Assembly: GCF_019702945.1 (NCBI RefSeq)
Contig: NZ_AP024749.1
Coordinates: 1,860,001 to 1,924,000, forward strand
Direction: 5' to 3'
Source: Flavobacterium okayamense
Lineage (GTDB): Bacteria; Bacteroidota; Bacteroidia; Flavobacteriales; Flavobacteriaceae
Length of the DNA stretch: 64,000 nucleotides
The position numbers and the translations under genes are program-made. This document shows, one piece after another, positions 1 to 9,386 of the stretch. The notes beneath the pieces were generated by a model, which saw only the letters and a program-made list of their open reading frames with translations, did not search any database and was not told the DNA's origin. Within the stretch, counting starts at the first letter, position 1; every line of letters starts with the position of its first letter.

Positions 1-1369
1 TTGCAACATTTTCAATTTCTTCTTGAGTAGCTTCTTCTTTACCAAACTTAATATTGTTTTTAATTGAATCTGAGAATAAAAATGCATCTTGAGGTACAAC
101 ACTTATTGCGTCGCGTAAATCATTTAAATTTACTTTTTTTGTGGAGATATTGTCAATAAGAACTTCTCCATTTGATGTATCATACAATCGACTGATTAAT
201 GCTAAAATTGATGATTTTCCTGAACCCGTTTTCCCTAGTATTCCAAGTGTTTCTCCTTTGTTAATTGAAAAGGAAATGTTTTTTAAAGCTTCAATATTTG
301 TATCTTCATAAGTAAATGAAACATTATTAAATTCAATTTTACCTTTAATTTCAGAATGATTTGGATTCTCATTTTTAATCTCTGGTTGAACTTTTAAAAA
401 TTCATTTATTCTAGCTTGCGATGCTTCGGCTTCCTGTATTAACGATGAAACCCAACCTAAAGAGGCAACTGGCCAAGTAAGCATGTTAATGTACAACATG
501 AATTGTGCTATTTTTCCTAAGTCATTAATCTCAGTACTCCCTTCCATGTACATTAAACCACCAAAATAAATAACTACTAGATTACTCAAACCAATTAATA
601 AAATCATCAATGGGCCAAATAACGAATTTACTTTGGCTAGACTTAAAGCTTTTTCTTTACTATCAATAGTTAATTCTCCAAATTCATCAAGTTTTTGGGG
701 TTCTATCGCATAAGCTTTGATAACTCTAATTCCTGAAAACATTTCTTGAGCAAATGAAGAAAGTGTAGATAAGTTCTTTTGGAATTCGCCACTTCTTTTG
801 TGAATTTCACTGCTTATTTTAAAAATTCCATAAGAAAGGAGTGGAAGAGGCAAAAGTGAATAAAATGTAAGTTTAGGAGATATATTATACATGTAAATAA
901 TTACCGTAACAAATGTTATTATTGTATTAATGGAATACATTACTGCTGGTCCTACATACATTCTTACTTTACCTACATCTTCGCTTATTCGATTCATTAA
1001 ATCGCCAGTGCGATTACGCTTATAAAAACTCTGAGATAGTATTTGATAATGTTTGTATACTTCATTTTTTAGGTCAAATTCAACATAACGTGACATTACG
1101 ATTAAGGTTTGACGCATTAAAAAGGTAAAAAATCCAGCTACAATAGTTACAACAATAATCCAAATAAACTTCTTTAGGATTTCAGAAAATAACGAATTTG
1201 AGTTAGTTTGTGAATTTTCTAAAAATTTTTGAACTAATGCAATAGAATCACCAATGAATTCAGGTACAAATAATTTGATGATTTGTGCGATTATTGTGAT
1301 TAAAATACCAAATAAAAATCGGTATTTATATTTAACGAAATATTTGTTTAAATACTGTAATTCTTTCAT
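1..1369 (-). CDS. ABC exporter, fused permease/ATPase (C-terminus cut by window edge)
   Basis: Reading the minus strand from the ATG at 1369 gives an open frame of about 456 codons that runs off the window edge. The N-terminal 300 residues contain several hydrophobic segments and the ABC-exporter permease pattern (NRTGDLMNRISEDVGKVR). The ATP-binding domain follows, with Walker A GKTGSGKSS near residue 395 and a Q-loop (VVPQDAFLF). The signature, Walker B and H-loop lie beyond the window. This architecture is that of homo- or heterodimeric MsbA/LmrA-type exporters in the inner membrane; the substrate cannot be told. It is divergent from leucine dehydrogenase, with about 190 bases between them. 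Confidence 0.9.
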   Translation of the reverse strand, partial: MKELQYLNKYFVKYKYRFLFGILITIIAQIIKLFVPEFIGDSIALVQKFLENSQTNSNSLFSEILKKFIWIIVVTIVAGFFTFLMRQTLIVMSRYVEFDLKNEVYKHYQILSQSFYKRNRTGDLMNRISEDVGKVRMYVGPAVMYSINTIITFVTVIIYMYNISPKLTFYSLLPLPLLSYGIFKISSEIHKRSGEFQKNLSTLSSFAQEMFSGIRVIKAYAIEPQKLDEFGELTIDSKEKALSLAKVNSLFGPLMILLIGLSNLVVIYFGGLMYMEGSTEINDLGKIAQFMLYINMLTWPVASLGWVSSLIQEAEASQARINEFLKVQPEIKNENPNHSEIKGKIEFNNVSFTYEDTNIEALKNISFSINKGETLGILGKTGSGKSSILALISRLYDTSNGEVLIDNISTKKVNLNDLRDAISVVPQDAFLFSDSIKNNIKFGKEEATQEEIENVA

Positions 1370-1526
1370 TTAGCTATTAAAAAAGCAATTTTTTAGTAAA
1401 AATATAAATTAAAAGTCTACAAATTTCAATTTTTGTTTTCTCTTAACAAAGTTAATTCTGTTATTAAATTCTTAAAAAACTCTTGTGATATTGAAAAAAA
1501 ATAAAATATTACGTAATATTGCACTT

Positions 1527-1534
1527 TATTTTTG
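1527..1534 (+). promoter_or_regulatory. -7 promoter box of leucine dehydrogenase gene
   Basis: TATTTTTG matches the Bacteroidota -7 consensus TAnnTTTG and lies 27 bases before the ATG at 1562. No TTG -33 element is present at the usual 17-23 base spacing. Confidence 0.5.
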
Positions 1535-1561
1535 AATAATTTTCAACACACATATTAAAAC

Positions 1562-2668
1562 ATGACAGCAGATTTAATTAAAGCAAACGAACTTCAGAAA
1601 GTTGATCCAGTATTTGGTCAAGTTTCTTTTGATGGTCATGAGCAAGTTGTTTTTTGCCACGACAAAGATACTGGTTTAAAAGCAATAATTGGTATTCACA
1701 ATACAGTTTTAGGTCCGGCACTTGGAGGAACTAGAATGTGGAAATATAGTAACGAATGGGAAGCATTAAACGATGTTTTACGTCTTTCAAGAGGTATGTC
1801 GTTTAAATCTTCAATATCAGGTTTAAATTTAGGTGGTGGTAAAGCTGTAATTATTGGTGATGCTAAAACTGAAAAAACACCTGAATTAATGCGTCGATTC
1901 GGACAATTCGTTGATTCATTATCTGGAAAATATATTACTGCAGAAGATGTAGGAATGGAAACAAAAGATATGGATACAGTAAGAGAGGTTACTAAATACG
2001 TTACTGGAATTTCTGAAGAAAAAGGTGGTTCTGGAAATCCTTCACCTATTACTGCTTACGGGGTTTTTATGGGATTAAAAGCTGCTGCAAAATATAAGTT
2101 TGGTACAGATAATTTAGAAGGAAAAAAAGTTTTAGTTCAAGGAATCGGTCACGTAGGTGAAGTTTTAGTACAACATTTATCTGAAAATGGAGCAATTGTT
2201 ACCATTTCAGATATTAATGAAGATAGATTACACCAAGTTGGTTCTAAATATGGAGCAAAAATTTTCACAGGAAGTGATTTATATGCTGCAGATGTAGATA
2301 TTTATGCTCCTTGTGCATTAGGCGCTACCATTAATGATGATACTATTGAAAAAATCCAAGCAAAAGTTATTGCTGGAGCAGCAAATAATCAATTAGCTAA
2401 CGAAGTTAAGCATGGAAAAATTCTTAAGGAAAAAGGAATTTTATATGCACCGGATTTCTTAATAAATGCTGGAGGTGTTATCAATGTTTATTCTGAACTT
2501 GCTAACTTAACAAAGGCTCAAGTAATGGAAAAAACTGAAAACATTTATAATACATCATTAGAAATTTTTGATTTTGCTGATAAGAATAATGTTACAACTC
2601 ATGCTGCTGCATTATCAATTGCTCAAAAGCGTATTGATGACAGAAAAAACGAGTTACAAAATAAATAA
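1562..2668 (+). CDS. Leucine dehydrogenase (Glu/Leu/Phe/Val dehydrogenase family)
   Basis: Catalyses NAD-dependent oxidative deamination of leucine and other branched-chain amino acids to 2-oxo acids, the first step of their catabolism, or the reverse amination. At 368 aa it has the length of bacterial leucine dehydrogenases. Visible motifs are the substrate loop GPALGGTRMW, Lys82 in MSFK and Lys94 in GLNLGGGKAV, which correspond to the two active-site lysines of Bacillus LeuDH, and the nucleotide-binding GIGHVG near residue 194. A TAnnTTTG box precedes it and a hairpin terminator follows. The window also holds a fused E1 dehydrogenase and HMG-CoA lyase, later steps of leucine breakdown. Phenylalanine or valine specificity cannot be excluded. 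Confidence 0.9.
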   Translation: MTADLIKANELQKVDPVFGQVSFDGHEQVVFCHDKDTGLKAIIGIHNTVLGPALGGTRMWKYSNEWEALNDVLRLSRGMSFKSSISGLNLGGGKAVIIGDAKTEKTPELMRRFGQFVDSLSGKYITAEDVGMETKDMDTVREVTKYVTGISEEKGGSGNPSPITAYGVFMGLKAAAKYKFGTDNLEGKKVLVQGIGHVGEVLVQHLSENGAIVTISDINEDRLHQVGSKYGAKIFTGSDLYAADVDIYAPCALGATINDDTIEKIQAKVIAGAANNQLANEVKHGKILKEKGILYAPDFLINAGGVINVYSELANLTKAQVMEKTENIYNTSLEIFDFADKNNVTTHAAALSIAQKRIDDRKNELQNK

Positions 2669-2693
2669 TATTTAAATAATATTGTATTTTTGC

Positions 2694-2731
2694 AAAGCGA
2701 AAGAGTAATCTTTCGCTTTCTTAATTTTTAA
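2694..2731 (+). terminator. Hairpin terminator after leucine dehydrogenase
   Basis: AAAGCGAAAGA (2694-2704) pairs perfectly with TCTTTCGCTTT (2709-2719) across a four-base loop, followed by a T-rich stretch. A TATTTTTG box lies directly upstream (2685-2692). If that box is a nusB promoter, the hairpin would sit in the nusB leader. Confidence 0.7.
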
Positions 2732-2748
2732 AGTTCTTAAAGTAAAGT

Positions 2749-3690
2749 ATGTTAAACAGAAGACATATTCGTATTAAAGTTATGCAAAGTATTTATGCTA
2801 TGCATCAACACGAGTCAGATGACTTAGGAAAAGAAGAGAGATTCTTGTTTCAAAGTATCGAAAATATTCAAGACTTATATTTATTAATGCTTTCTGCATT
2901 AATAGAACTTCGTAACAAAGAAGAAGAATATTTAGAAGTGGCTTCTAAAAAACATTTGGCAACAAAAGAAGAACGAAATCCAAGTCGTAAATTTATTGAT
3001 AACAAAGTTTTACAATTGCTTTCAAAATCAGAAGTTTTGGAAAATGCTATTGATGAGAATAAAATTTCAAATTGGAAACGTAATGACGATGTAATTTTAT
3101 TTTTATTAGATGCAATTAAAGAAAGTGAAGTGTATCAAAAATACATGAGTAAACCTGAAGGGACATTTAATGATGATAAATATTTTGTAGTCGATTTGTT
3201 TTCTGAAGTTATTGCTCCTAATGAAAAATTATACGATTACTTAGAAGATTATAAATTAACTTGGCTAGACGATTTACCTTTAGTAAATACCTTTATTTTA
3301 AAGCAAATAAAAGGTTTTAAATCTGAAGACGATGTAATTAAGATAAGTGAATTGTATAAAGATGAAGACGATAAAGATTACGTTAAAAATTTATTTAGAA
3401 AGACGGTTTTAAACGAAATTGAATTATCTAAGGAGTACATTGATAAGACACCAAATTGGGATACTGATCGTATAGCCGAGCTTGATACTATTATTTTGAA
3501 AATGGCGATTTGTGAATTGTTGAAATTTCCATCAATTCCTGTTAAAGTTACAATTAATGAGTATTTAGAAATTGCAAAAGAATATTCAACTCCAAAAAGT
3601 AGTATTTTTATCAACGGTATTTTGGATAATTTGGTTAAAGATTTTGAAAAAGAAAATAGATTATCTAAAGCAGGTAGAGGATTATTATAA
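2749..3690 (+). CDS. nusB: Transcription antitermination factor NusB, long Bacteroidota form
   Basis: NusB binds boxA RNA with S10 (NusE) and supports antitermination, especially of rRNA operons. The start MLNRRHIRIKVMQSIYAM is the typical NusB helix, and the conserved core returns in the C-terminal half (IAELDTIILKMAICELL, followed by INEYLEIAKEYS). At 313 aa it is more than twice the length of the roughly 140-aa E. coli protein. The extra part is a charged helical region of roughly residues 40-160 seen in Bacteroidota NusB. It leads a tight run with the DUF1573 lipoprotein (16-base gap) and yajC (6-base gap), probably one transcription unit. Confidence 0.93.
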   Translation: MLNRRHIRIKVMQSIYAMHQHESDDLGKEERFLFQSIENIQDLYLLMLSALIELRNKEEEYLEVASKKHLATKEERNPSRKFIDNKVLQLLSKSEVLENAIDENKISNWKRNDDVILFLLDAIKESEVYQKYMSKPEGTFNDDKYFVVDLFSEVIAPNEKLYDYLEDYKLTWLDDLPLVNTFILKQIKGFKSEDDVIKISELYKDEDDKDYVKNLFRKTVLNEIELSKEYIDKTPNWDTDRIAELDTIILKMAICELLKFPSIPVKVTINEYLEIAKEYSTPKSSIFINGILDNLVKDFEKENRLSKAGRGLL

Positions 3691-3706
3691 ACTAAATTTT
3701 TTATAA

Positions 3707-4177
3707 ATGAGAAAAGTTAATATACTAGCAGTTTCATTAGTTTTAGGATTAATGATTTCTTGTAAAGATTCTGAAAATAGTAAAATTACTGATGCAGATT
3801 TACAAGCATTAGAAGCTCAAAAAGCGTTAGCCGGAAAATTACCTAAAGTGGAATTAGATAAAGATGTTCATGATTTTGGACTAATAACTGATGGAGATGT
3901 TGTTGAAACTGAATTTATAGTTAAAAACACAGGTGAAGGCGATTTGATTATTGCAGATGCTAAAGGAAGTTGTGGTTGCACAGTTCCAGTTTGGCCTAAA
4001 GAGCCAATTACATCAGGACAATCGGCACCAATTAAAGTTTCATTTAATTCATCAGGAAAAGTAGGGCAACAAAGTAAAACAGTAACTTTAACGACAAATA
4101 CAGAAGTAGGTCAAGAGACCTTTACAATTAAAGCAAATGTTCAACCAAAACCAGGTAAAGCTGTTTATCAAAAATAA
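3707..4177 (+). CDS. DUF1573 lipoprotein
   Basis: A 156-aa protein with a lipoprotein signal peptide (lipobox LMISC, Cys19), so probably anchored in the envelope. The rest is one immunoglobulin-like DUF1573 domain (about residues 50-150), with the typical opening VHDFGLITDGD and the signature GSCGCTVPVWPKEPI. The family is very common in Bacteroidota, its biochemical role is unknown, and it is often encoded between nusB and yajC as here. The assignment to the family is firm; function is not. Confidence 0.88.
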   Translation: MRKVNILAVSLVLGLMISCKDSENSKITDADLQALEAQKALAGKLPKVELDKDVHDFGLITDGDVVETEFIVKNTGEGDLIIADAKGSCGCTVPVWPKEPITSGQSAPIKVSFNSSGKVGQQSKTVTLTTNTEVGQETFTIKANVQPKPGKAVYQK

Positions 4178-4183
4178 ATAATT

Positions 4184-4456
4184 ATGAATCCAATGATGAT
4201 TGGTCAATTGTTACTAATGGTAGCAATTTTCTATTTTTTATTAATACGTCCACAACAACAACGAGCTAAAAAAGAAAAAGCCTTTGAAGCTGCTTTAAAA
4301 GTTGGCGATAAAGTAGTAACAAAATCGGGTATTCACGGAAAAGTTGCAGAAATGGCCGAAACAACTGTAGTTATTGAAACTATGGCTGGAAAAATTAAAA
4401 TGGAAAAATCAGCGATTTCTATGGAAATGAGCGCAAAACAAAACGAGAAAAAATAA
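4184..4456 (+). CDS. yajC: Preprotein translocase subunit YajC
   Basis: A 90-aa single-span inner-membrane protein. An N-terminal membrane segment (about residues 5-22) ends in the family motif FLLIRPQQQRAKKEK. A small cytoplasmic domain follows (GDKVVTKSGIHGKV). YajC associates with SecDF and the SecYEG translocon and is not essential. It is last in the nusB-DUF1573-yajC run and is closed by a strong hairpin terminator. Confidence 0.93.
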   Translation: MNPMMIGQLLLMVAIFYFLLIRPQQQRAKKEKAFEAALKVGDKVVTKSGIHGKVAEMAETTVVIETMAGKIKMEKSAISMEMSAKQNEKK

Positions 4457-4457
4457 T

Positions 4458-4489
4458 AAAAAATCCCAAACACTGTTTGGGATTTTTTT
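4458..4489. terminator. Bidirectional hairpin terminator between yajC and DUF1801 gene
   Basis: AAATCCCAAACA (4461-4472) pairs with TGTTTGGGATTT (4474-4485), with an A-run before and a T-run after. It can serve both convergent genes. Confidence 0.85.
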
Positions 4490-5069
4490 ATCGATATTTA
4501 TCATTAATACCTTTACCTTCAGCAAGTAAAGGTTTTATTTTTTCTAAACGTGCAAGTTTTGTTTTTTCTTGCTTGGCTGTATCTATAAATTCTAAATATT
4601 CTCTTTGCTTATAAGGTGTAAGATTTTCAAACTTTTCTTTTAATTCTGAATTTTCATTTAAAAATCTTTCAAAAAACTCGGAAATAACAGTTTCTTTCTT
4701 TTCTTTTTTTAAGGCTAAGCCCTTTTCTTCAATAGCGATTGCTTCTTTAATATACGCTAAAATTGTTTTCTCATCAATTTTGTCTCTCGATTGAAAACGC
4801 ATTTGTCGCAATGATTTTGTGTTTCCTTCATTGGCATTAATCAAAAGGTTCTTTTCGTCTTTGAGGAAAACTCCATTAAAAAACCAAATCCCGAAATACG
4901 ATTTAAATCCACCTATTCCTACTACATTTTTACCATTGTAAGTATAAACTGGACCACCCCATTTTGTCATTTCAACCAAAGACGTTTTTTTTATTATTGA
5001 ATGCAATAAATCTAATTCTTCACTCCATTGATTGGTTTTGTTCCAAGGATTTTTCTTTTTTTCTTCCAT
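4488..5069 (-). CDS. YdeI/OmpD-associated-like protein with DUF1801 domain
   Basis: 193 aa if translation starts at the ATG at 5069 (MEEKKKNPWNK). The frame stays open to 5198 but that extension has no family character and overlaps the divergent gene. The N-terminal part carries DUF1801 features (EMTKWGGPVYTYNGK, then a GIWFFNGVFL stretch). The C-terminal part is a basic helical YdeI-like tail (FLEFIDTAKQEKTK type). Proteins of this kind are widespread, cytoplasmic and of unknown function. It has no operon partner. Confidence 0.75.
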   Translation of the reverse strand: MEEKKKNPWNKTNQWSEELDLLHSIIKKTSLVEMTKWGGPVYTYNGKNVVGIGGFKSYFGIWFFNGVFLKDEKNLLINANEGNTKSLRQMRFQSRDKIDEKTILAYIKEAIAIEEKGLALKKEKKETVISEFFERFLNENSELKEKFENLTPYKQREYLEFIDTAKQEKTKLARLEKIKPLLAEGKGINDKYR

Positions 5070-5144
5070 AAATAAGGCAATTGTCGTATTGTTTCCTAAG
5101 TCATTTAAAAATAGTTTTGAAAACAAATCAATAATAGTAAAAGT

Positions 5145-5771
5145 ATGAAAAAAATAGTATTGTTTTTTGTAGTTATGGCAAACATTGGCTTTGCTCAAAA
5201 GAATTTTTCAAAACTAGAAAAAGAGTTTAAAGAAATAAAATTGCCTTATGAAACTACAAAAGATTATTATCCTAAAATTGGACATGATGAAGTTTATGAT
5301 GTAGAAATTGATTTCAAGGCAGAAAATGGATTAGTTTCTGAAATTACTTCAAATTTCAAAGAAAACGGAATGTATTACAATAGTAATTCACGCTATTTTT
5401 CTGTTGGGAAGTTTAAATTTAACAATTTTACATTTATTATTTATTACATAGTAACCAAACACAATTCTGATGGTCACTTAGAGTCGTATTACAATATGGA
5501 TATGTATGATGTTAATGGAACTTGGAAGAATAGTTTTGTAATTGGTGAAAATCGTTATAAATTGAACTATATGAAAGATCCTGTAACGGCTTATGAAGAT
5601 ATTTCACAAACAAATATTAAAATTGAAAAAGGAAATTTAGTAATTAATAAACTGATGATCCAAAATAATTACTTGAGAACCCCTGATGAAATGAAATTAA
5701 CGAAATCGACAACTACAAATGAAATAGTTACAATTGATTCAAAAGGGAAAGTTGATATGGTTAGAAAATAA
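5145..5771 (+). CDS. Secreted hypothetical protein
   Basis: 208 aa with a clear Sec signal peptide (MKKIVLFFVVMANIGFAQ), so exported to periplasm or outer membrane. The mature part is rich in Lys, Asn and Tyr and has alternating beta-strand character. I do not recognise a family. It is transcribed divergently from the DUF1801 gene across about 75 bases and is closed by its own terminator. Confidence 0.7.
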   Translation: MKKIVLFFVVMANIGFAQKNFSKLEKEFKEIKLPYETTKDYYPKIGHDEVYDVEIDFKAENGLVSEITSNFKENGMYYNSNSRYFSVGKFKFNNFTFIIYYIVTKHNSDGHLESYYNMDMYDVNGTWKNSFVIGENRYKLNYMKDPVTAYEDISQTNIKIEKGNLVINKLMIQNNYLRTPDEMKLTKSTTTNEIVTIDSKGKVDMVRK

Positions 5772-5800
5772 AAAAGGAAGCAATTTTGCTTCCTTTTTTA
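5770..5800. terminator. Hairpin terminator between convergent genes
   Basis: AAAAAGGAAGCAA (5771-5783) pairs with the following TTGCTTCCTTTTT. The A-run and T-run on the two sides make it usable in both directions. Confidence 0.8.
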
Positions 5801-5801
5801 T

Positions 5802-8018
5802 TTAAAATATTACCTTAAGTTTTAGTTCTTCTCCTTTTCTAATTACAGTTACTTCTCGTTCATCTCCAACTTTAAGTTTCGATAAACAATCCATATAGCT
5901 GTAAACTTCTTTTATTTTGCAATCGCCAATTTGCGTTAAAACATCACCAGAAAGTATTCCAGCTTTTGCAGCAGGTCGATCATCAGTAACGCCATCAATA
6001 TGTAAACCATCACCATAATCTGTATAATCAGGCATAATTCCTAAAGTTACTTTATAAGTTGGTACTTTCTTACCTGCTTCAACTTTAGTTTTTGTAAATG
6101 GAATTTCGGTTGTATTTGAAATTTCATTAGTAACTCTAAAAATGTAATCAACGATAGCTCTTACACCATAATAATTGATTTTATCTTCATCATCACTTGG
6201 TTTGTGATAATCCATGTGTGTTCCTGTAAAGAAAAACAATACTGGAATATCTTTTAGATAAAATGAAGTATGATCTGATGGGCCAATACCAGTATTTTCT
6301 AATGTAACATTGAAACCAGCGGGTTTGTTCTTTTCGATTATTTTTTCAAAAACTGGACTTGTACCAACACCGCCAACAACTAAAGCTTTGTTATCGTTTA
6401 AACGTCCAATCATATCCATGTTAATCATAGCAACTACATTTGGAAACTTATCCTTTAAAGTTTCAGCCATGAATTTTGAACCAATTAAACCGTCTTCTTC
6501 TCCAGAAAATAAAGCAAAAACATAGTTTACTTTTTCTTTAGTTTTATTTTGTACCAAAATGCGCGCTAATTCTAAAACTCCTGAAACTCCTGAAGCATTA
6601 TCATCAGCTCCATTATGAATTTCTCCTTCCGAATTTGGTTTCGTAGAGTGATGATGTTCATTTCGTCCTAAATGGTCATAATGTGCACCTATAACAATTG
6701 TTTTCTTTGCTTTATTGTCTAAAACGCCAATAACATTCATTCCATGATTATCCTTTACACTTGTGCTATCATGCGGGTTTAATCGAACTTTATAATTGAA
6801 TTTTTGCGTATAGCTTTTATCGTAAGGTTTTAATCCTAATTTTCTAAATTCTGTTGCGATATAATTTGCCGCTTTTTCTTCTCCAATTGAACCTGTTAAA
6901 CGACCTTCTAATTCGTCTGAAGCTAAATATTTAATGTGCCCTTTTAGATTAGCATCATTTATAACTTCCTTTTCATCTGTATCTACCCAATCAGCGATAA
7001 AAACATTCGTTTCTCTTGGTTTACTTTGCTGTCTATTACTTGAGAAAACTAATTTTTTACCATCAGGTGAAAACATTGGAAATGCATTAAATTCACTTTC
7101 CCATGTAATTTGGCGTAAGTTTTTTCCGTCTTCATCAATCATAAATAATTGGAAGTCATAACCTCTTGTAGAATGATGATTACTCGAGAAAATAATTTTC
7201 TTATCAGAAGGGTGGAAGTAAGGCGCCCAATTGGCTTTTCCTAAATGAGTTACTTGTTTTAAATTTGTTCCATCAATGTTGATGGTATAAATCTCCATTT
7301 CAGTTGGCGCAACTAAGTTTTTACTCAGTAAATCTTTGTATTCAGCAATAGCTTCTTCTGTTTTTGGTCGAGACGAACGAAAAACTAATTTTTTACTATC
7401 GTGTGAAAAGAATGCACCACCATCATAACCTAATCCATCGGTTAATTGCTTTAAATTAGAACCATCGATATCCATAATCCATAATTCTAAATCGCCGCTA
7501 CGAGTACTTGTGAATACAATTTTCTCACCATCAGGTGAAACTACAGCTTCAGCATCATAACCCGGAGTGTTTGTTAATTGTTTCACCACTTTTCCGTTTA
7601 AATCGGCAACATAAATATCAAATTCTGGATAAATAGCCCAAAGATATTTTCCGTCTGTCGATTTTGGAGGAGCAGGACAAGCGTGTCCACCTTCATGCGT
7701 AGATGCATATAAAATATGCTTTCCATCAGGCATAAAGAACGAACAAGTAGTTCTTCCTAATCCAGTTGATATTAATTGTAAATCTTCAGGTGAATGATTT
7801 TCTTTCTGTAAATCCAGCATATAAATTTGGTCACATTGAATGCCAAATTGTGGATTGGTTATTTGTAGTGTTAAGTTTTTACCATTCGGACTAAAATACG
7901 CTTCTGCATTATCACCTCCAAAAGTTAACTGTTTGATGTTTTTAAGATTCTTTTCTTGTGCAAAACTTACAAAAGAGAAAGCTAAAACAAGAATAATACT
8001 AAAAATATTTTTTTTCAT
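5802..8018 (-). CDS. Secreted M28 metallopeptidase with beta-propeller and PDZ domains
   Basis: 738 aa with three modules behind a signal peptide (cleavage after SFVSFAQ). Residues about 30-340 are a TolB/WD40-like propeller with repeated SPDGKK(L/I)VFSS blades. Residues about 350-635 are a zinc M28 aminopeptidase with the likely metal and catalytic residues visible: His446 (AHYDHLG), Asp472 (GADDNASG), Glu507/508 (SGEEDG), Asp535 (NMDMIG) and His583 (SDHTSFY). Residues about 655-738 form a PDZ domain. It probably degrades peptides in the periplasm or at the surface. It lies 9 bases behind pepT on the same strand, suggesting a peptide-degradation operon. Confidence 0.9.
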   Translation of the reverse strand: MKKNIFSIILVLAFSFVSFAQEKNLKNIKQLTFGGDNAEAYFSPNGKNLTLQITNPQFGIQCDQIYMLDLQKENHSPEDLQLISTGLGRTTCSFFMPDGKHILYASTHEGGHACPAPPKSTDGKYLWAIYPEFDIYVADLNGKVVKQLTNTPGYDAEAVVSPDGEKIVFTSTRSGDLELWIMDIDGSNLKQLTDGLGYDGGAFFSHDSKKLVFRSSRPKTEEAIAEYKDLLSKNLVAPTEMEIYTINIDGTNLKQVTHLGKANWAPYFHPSDKKIIFSSNHHSTRGYDFQLFMIDEDGKNLRQITWESEFNAFPMFSPDGKKLVFSSNRQQSKPRETNVFIADWVDTDEKEVINDANLKGHIKYLASDELEGRLTGSIGEEKAANYIATEFRKLGLKPYDKSYTQKFNYKVRLNPHDSTSVKDNHGMNVIGVLDNKAKKTIVIGAHYDHLGRNEHHHSTKPNSEGEIHNGADDNASGVSGVLELARILVQNKTKEKVNYVFALFSGEEDGLIGSKFMAETLKDKFPNVVAMINMDMIGRLNDNKALVVGGVGTSPVFEKIIEKNKPAGFNVTLENTGIGPSDHTSFYLKDIPVLFFFTGTHMDYHKPSDDEDKINYYGVRAIVDYIFRVTNEISNTTEIPFTKTKVEAGKKVPTYKVTLGIMPDYTDYGDGLHIDGVTDDRPAAKAGILSGDVLTQIGDCKIKEVYSYMDCLSKLKVGDEREVTVIRKGEELKLKVIF

Positions 8019-8027
8019 TTTAAGAAA

Positions 8028-9266
8028 TTATTTTTGAGCTGTAAGTTCAGCAATTTTAACGATTACTTCTGTTGCTTTAATCATACTTTCCACAGGAACA
8101 TATTCATATTTTCCATGGAAATTATGTCCGCCAGCAAAAATATTCGGACAAGGTAATCCCATATATGATAATTGCGAACCATCCGTTCCACCGCGAATAG
8201 GTTTTATAATAGGTTCAATTCCTAATTCTTTCATGGCTTTTTCAGCAATTTCAACAATATGAAATACAGGTTCTACTTTTTCACGCATGTTGAAGTATTG
8301 ATCTTTTACTTCTGCAGTACAAATATCTTCACCAAATTGCTTTGCATATTCAGCATTAAATTGCTTTGCAATCGTATGAATTAATTCTTTTCGCGCTTCA
8401 AATTTTGCTTTATCATGGTCACGAATAATTAATTCTATGGTACTTTCTTCAATACTTCCGTTTAGATGATGAACATGGAAAAAACCTTCGTAACCAGTTG
8501 TTCTTTCAGGAACTTCATTTTCAGGTAACATTGAAATAAAACGATTAGCTAAAAGCATAGAATTTATCATTTTACCCTTTGCATAACCAGGATGAACGCT
8601 TTTTCCTTTAAAAGTAATTTTTGCGCCAGCTGCGTTGAAGTTTTCATATTCTAATTCACCAATTTGACTTCCATCCATAGTATAAGCCCAATCACATCCG
8701 AATTTTTCAACATCAAACTTATGAGCACCACGACCAATTTCTTCATCTGGTGTAAATCCAACTCTAATTTTTCCGTGTTTAATTTCTGGATGTTGGATTA
8801 AATATTCCATTGCCGACATAATTTCTGTAATTCCAGCTTTATCATCAGCTCCTAAAAGCGTAGTTCCATCAGTAGTAATTAAAGTTTGACCTTTATAAAG
8901 TAATAAGTCTTCGAAATAACTTGGCGATAAAACAATGTTTTGCTCAGCATTTAAAACGATATCTCCACCATCATAATTTTTAACAATTTGCGGTTTTACA
9001 TTGGCTCCAGTAAAATCTGGTGTAGTATCAAAATGAGAAACAAAACCAATGGTTGGAACATCATTTTCTACATTACTTGGTAAAGTAGCCATAATGTAAG
9101 CATTTTCATCAATAGTAACGTCTTCCATTCCTATTGCTTTTAGCTCGTCAACTAATTTATTAGCTAAATCCCATTGTTTTGCTGTACTAGGTGTTGTGGT
9201 TGAATTTGGGTCTGATTCTGTGTCGATTGTAACGTAACTTACGAATCTATCTATGATTTTTTGCAT
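8028..9266 (-). CDS. pepT: Peptidase T (tripeptide aminopeptidase)
   Basis: 412 aa, the usual length for PepT, a cytoplasmic di-zinc M20 peptidase that removes N-terminal residues from tripeptides. Visible metal and catalytic motifs are [27 protein letters not shown] and the dimerisation region [11 protein letters not shown]. The C-terminal [17 protein letters not shown] is typical. A TATCTTTG box on the minus strand (9293-9286) lies 19 bases before the start. The M28 peptidase gene follows after 9 bases. Confidence 0.95.
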   Translation of the reverse strand: MQKIIDRFVSYVTIDTESDPNSTTTPSTAKQWDLANKLVDELKAIGMEDVTIDENAYIMATLPSNVENDVPTIGFVSHFDTTPDFTGANVKPQIVKNYDGGDIVLNAEQNIVLSPSYFEDLLLYKGQTLITTDGTTLLGADDKAGITEIMSAMEYLIQHPEIKHGKIRVGFTPDEEIGRGAHKFDVEKFGCDWAYTMDGSQIGELEYENFNAAGAKITFKGKSVHPGYAKGKMINSMLLANRFISMLPENEVPERTTGYEGFFHVHHLNGSIEESTIELIIRDHDKAKFEARKELIHTIAKQFNAEYAKQFGEDICTAEVKDQYFNMREKVEPVFHIVEIAEKAMKELGIEPIIKPIRGGTDGSQLSYMGLPCPNIFAGGHNFHGKYEYVPVESMIKATEVIVKIAELTAQK

Positions 9267-9285
9267 GGTTTAATTTTAATTTTGT

Positions 9286-9293
9286 CAAAGATA
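9286..9293 (-). promoter_or_regulatory. -7 promoter box of pepT
   Basis: TATCTTTG on the minus strand fits TAnnTTTG and precedes the ATG at 9266. No clear -33 TTG. Confidence 0.45.
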
Positions 9294-9358
9294 CTATTTC
9301 TAAAGAAATCTGATAAAAGGTTTTGTTAGAATATGTTTATAATTTGATAGCTAATTTC

Positions 9359-9366
9359 TATTTTTG
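9359..9366 (+). promoter_or_regulatory. -7 promoter box of pyrD
   Basis: TATTTTTG lies 20 bases before the pyrD ATG at 9387. Confidence 0.5.
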
Positions 9367-9386
9367 CACAACCAACAACACAACAC

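Noticed and set aside
5070..5198. N-terminal extension of the DUF1801 protein
   Set aside because: The extra 43 residues have no family character and would overlap the start of the divergent gene at 5145.
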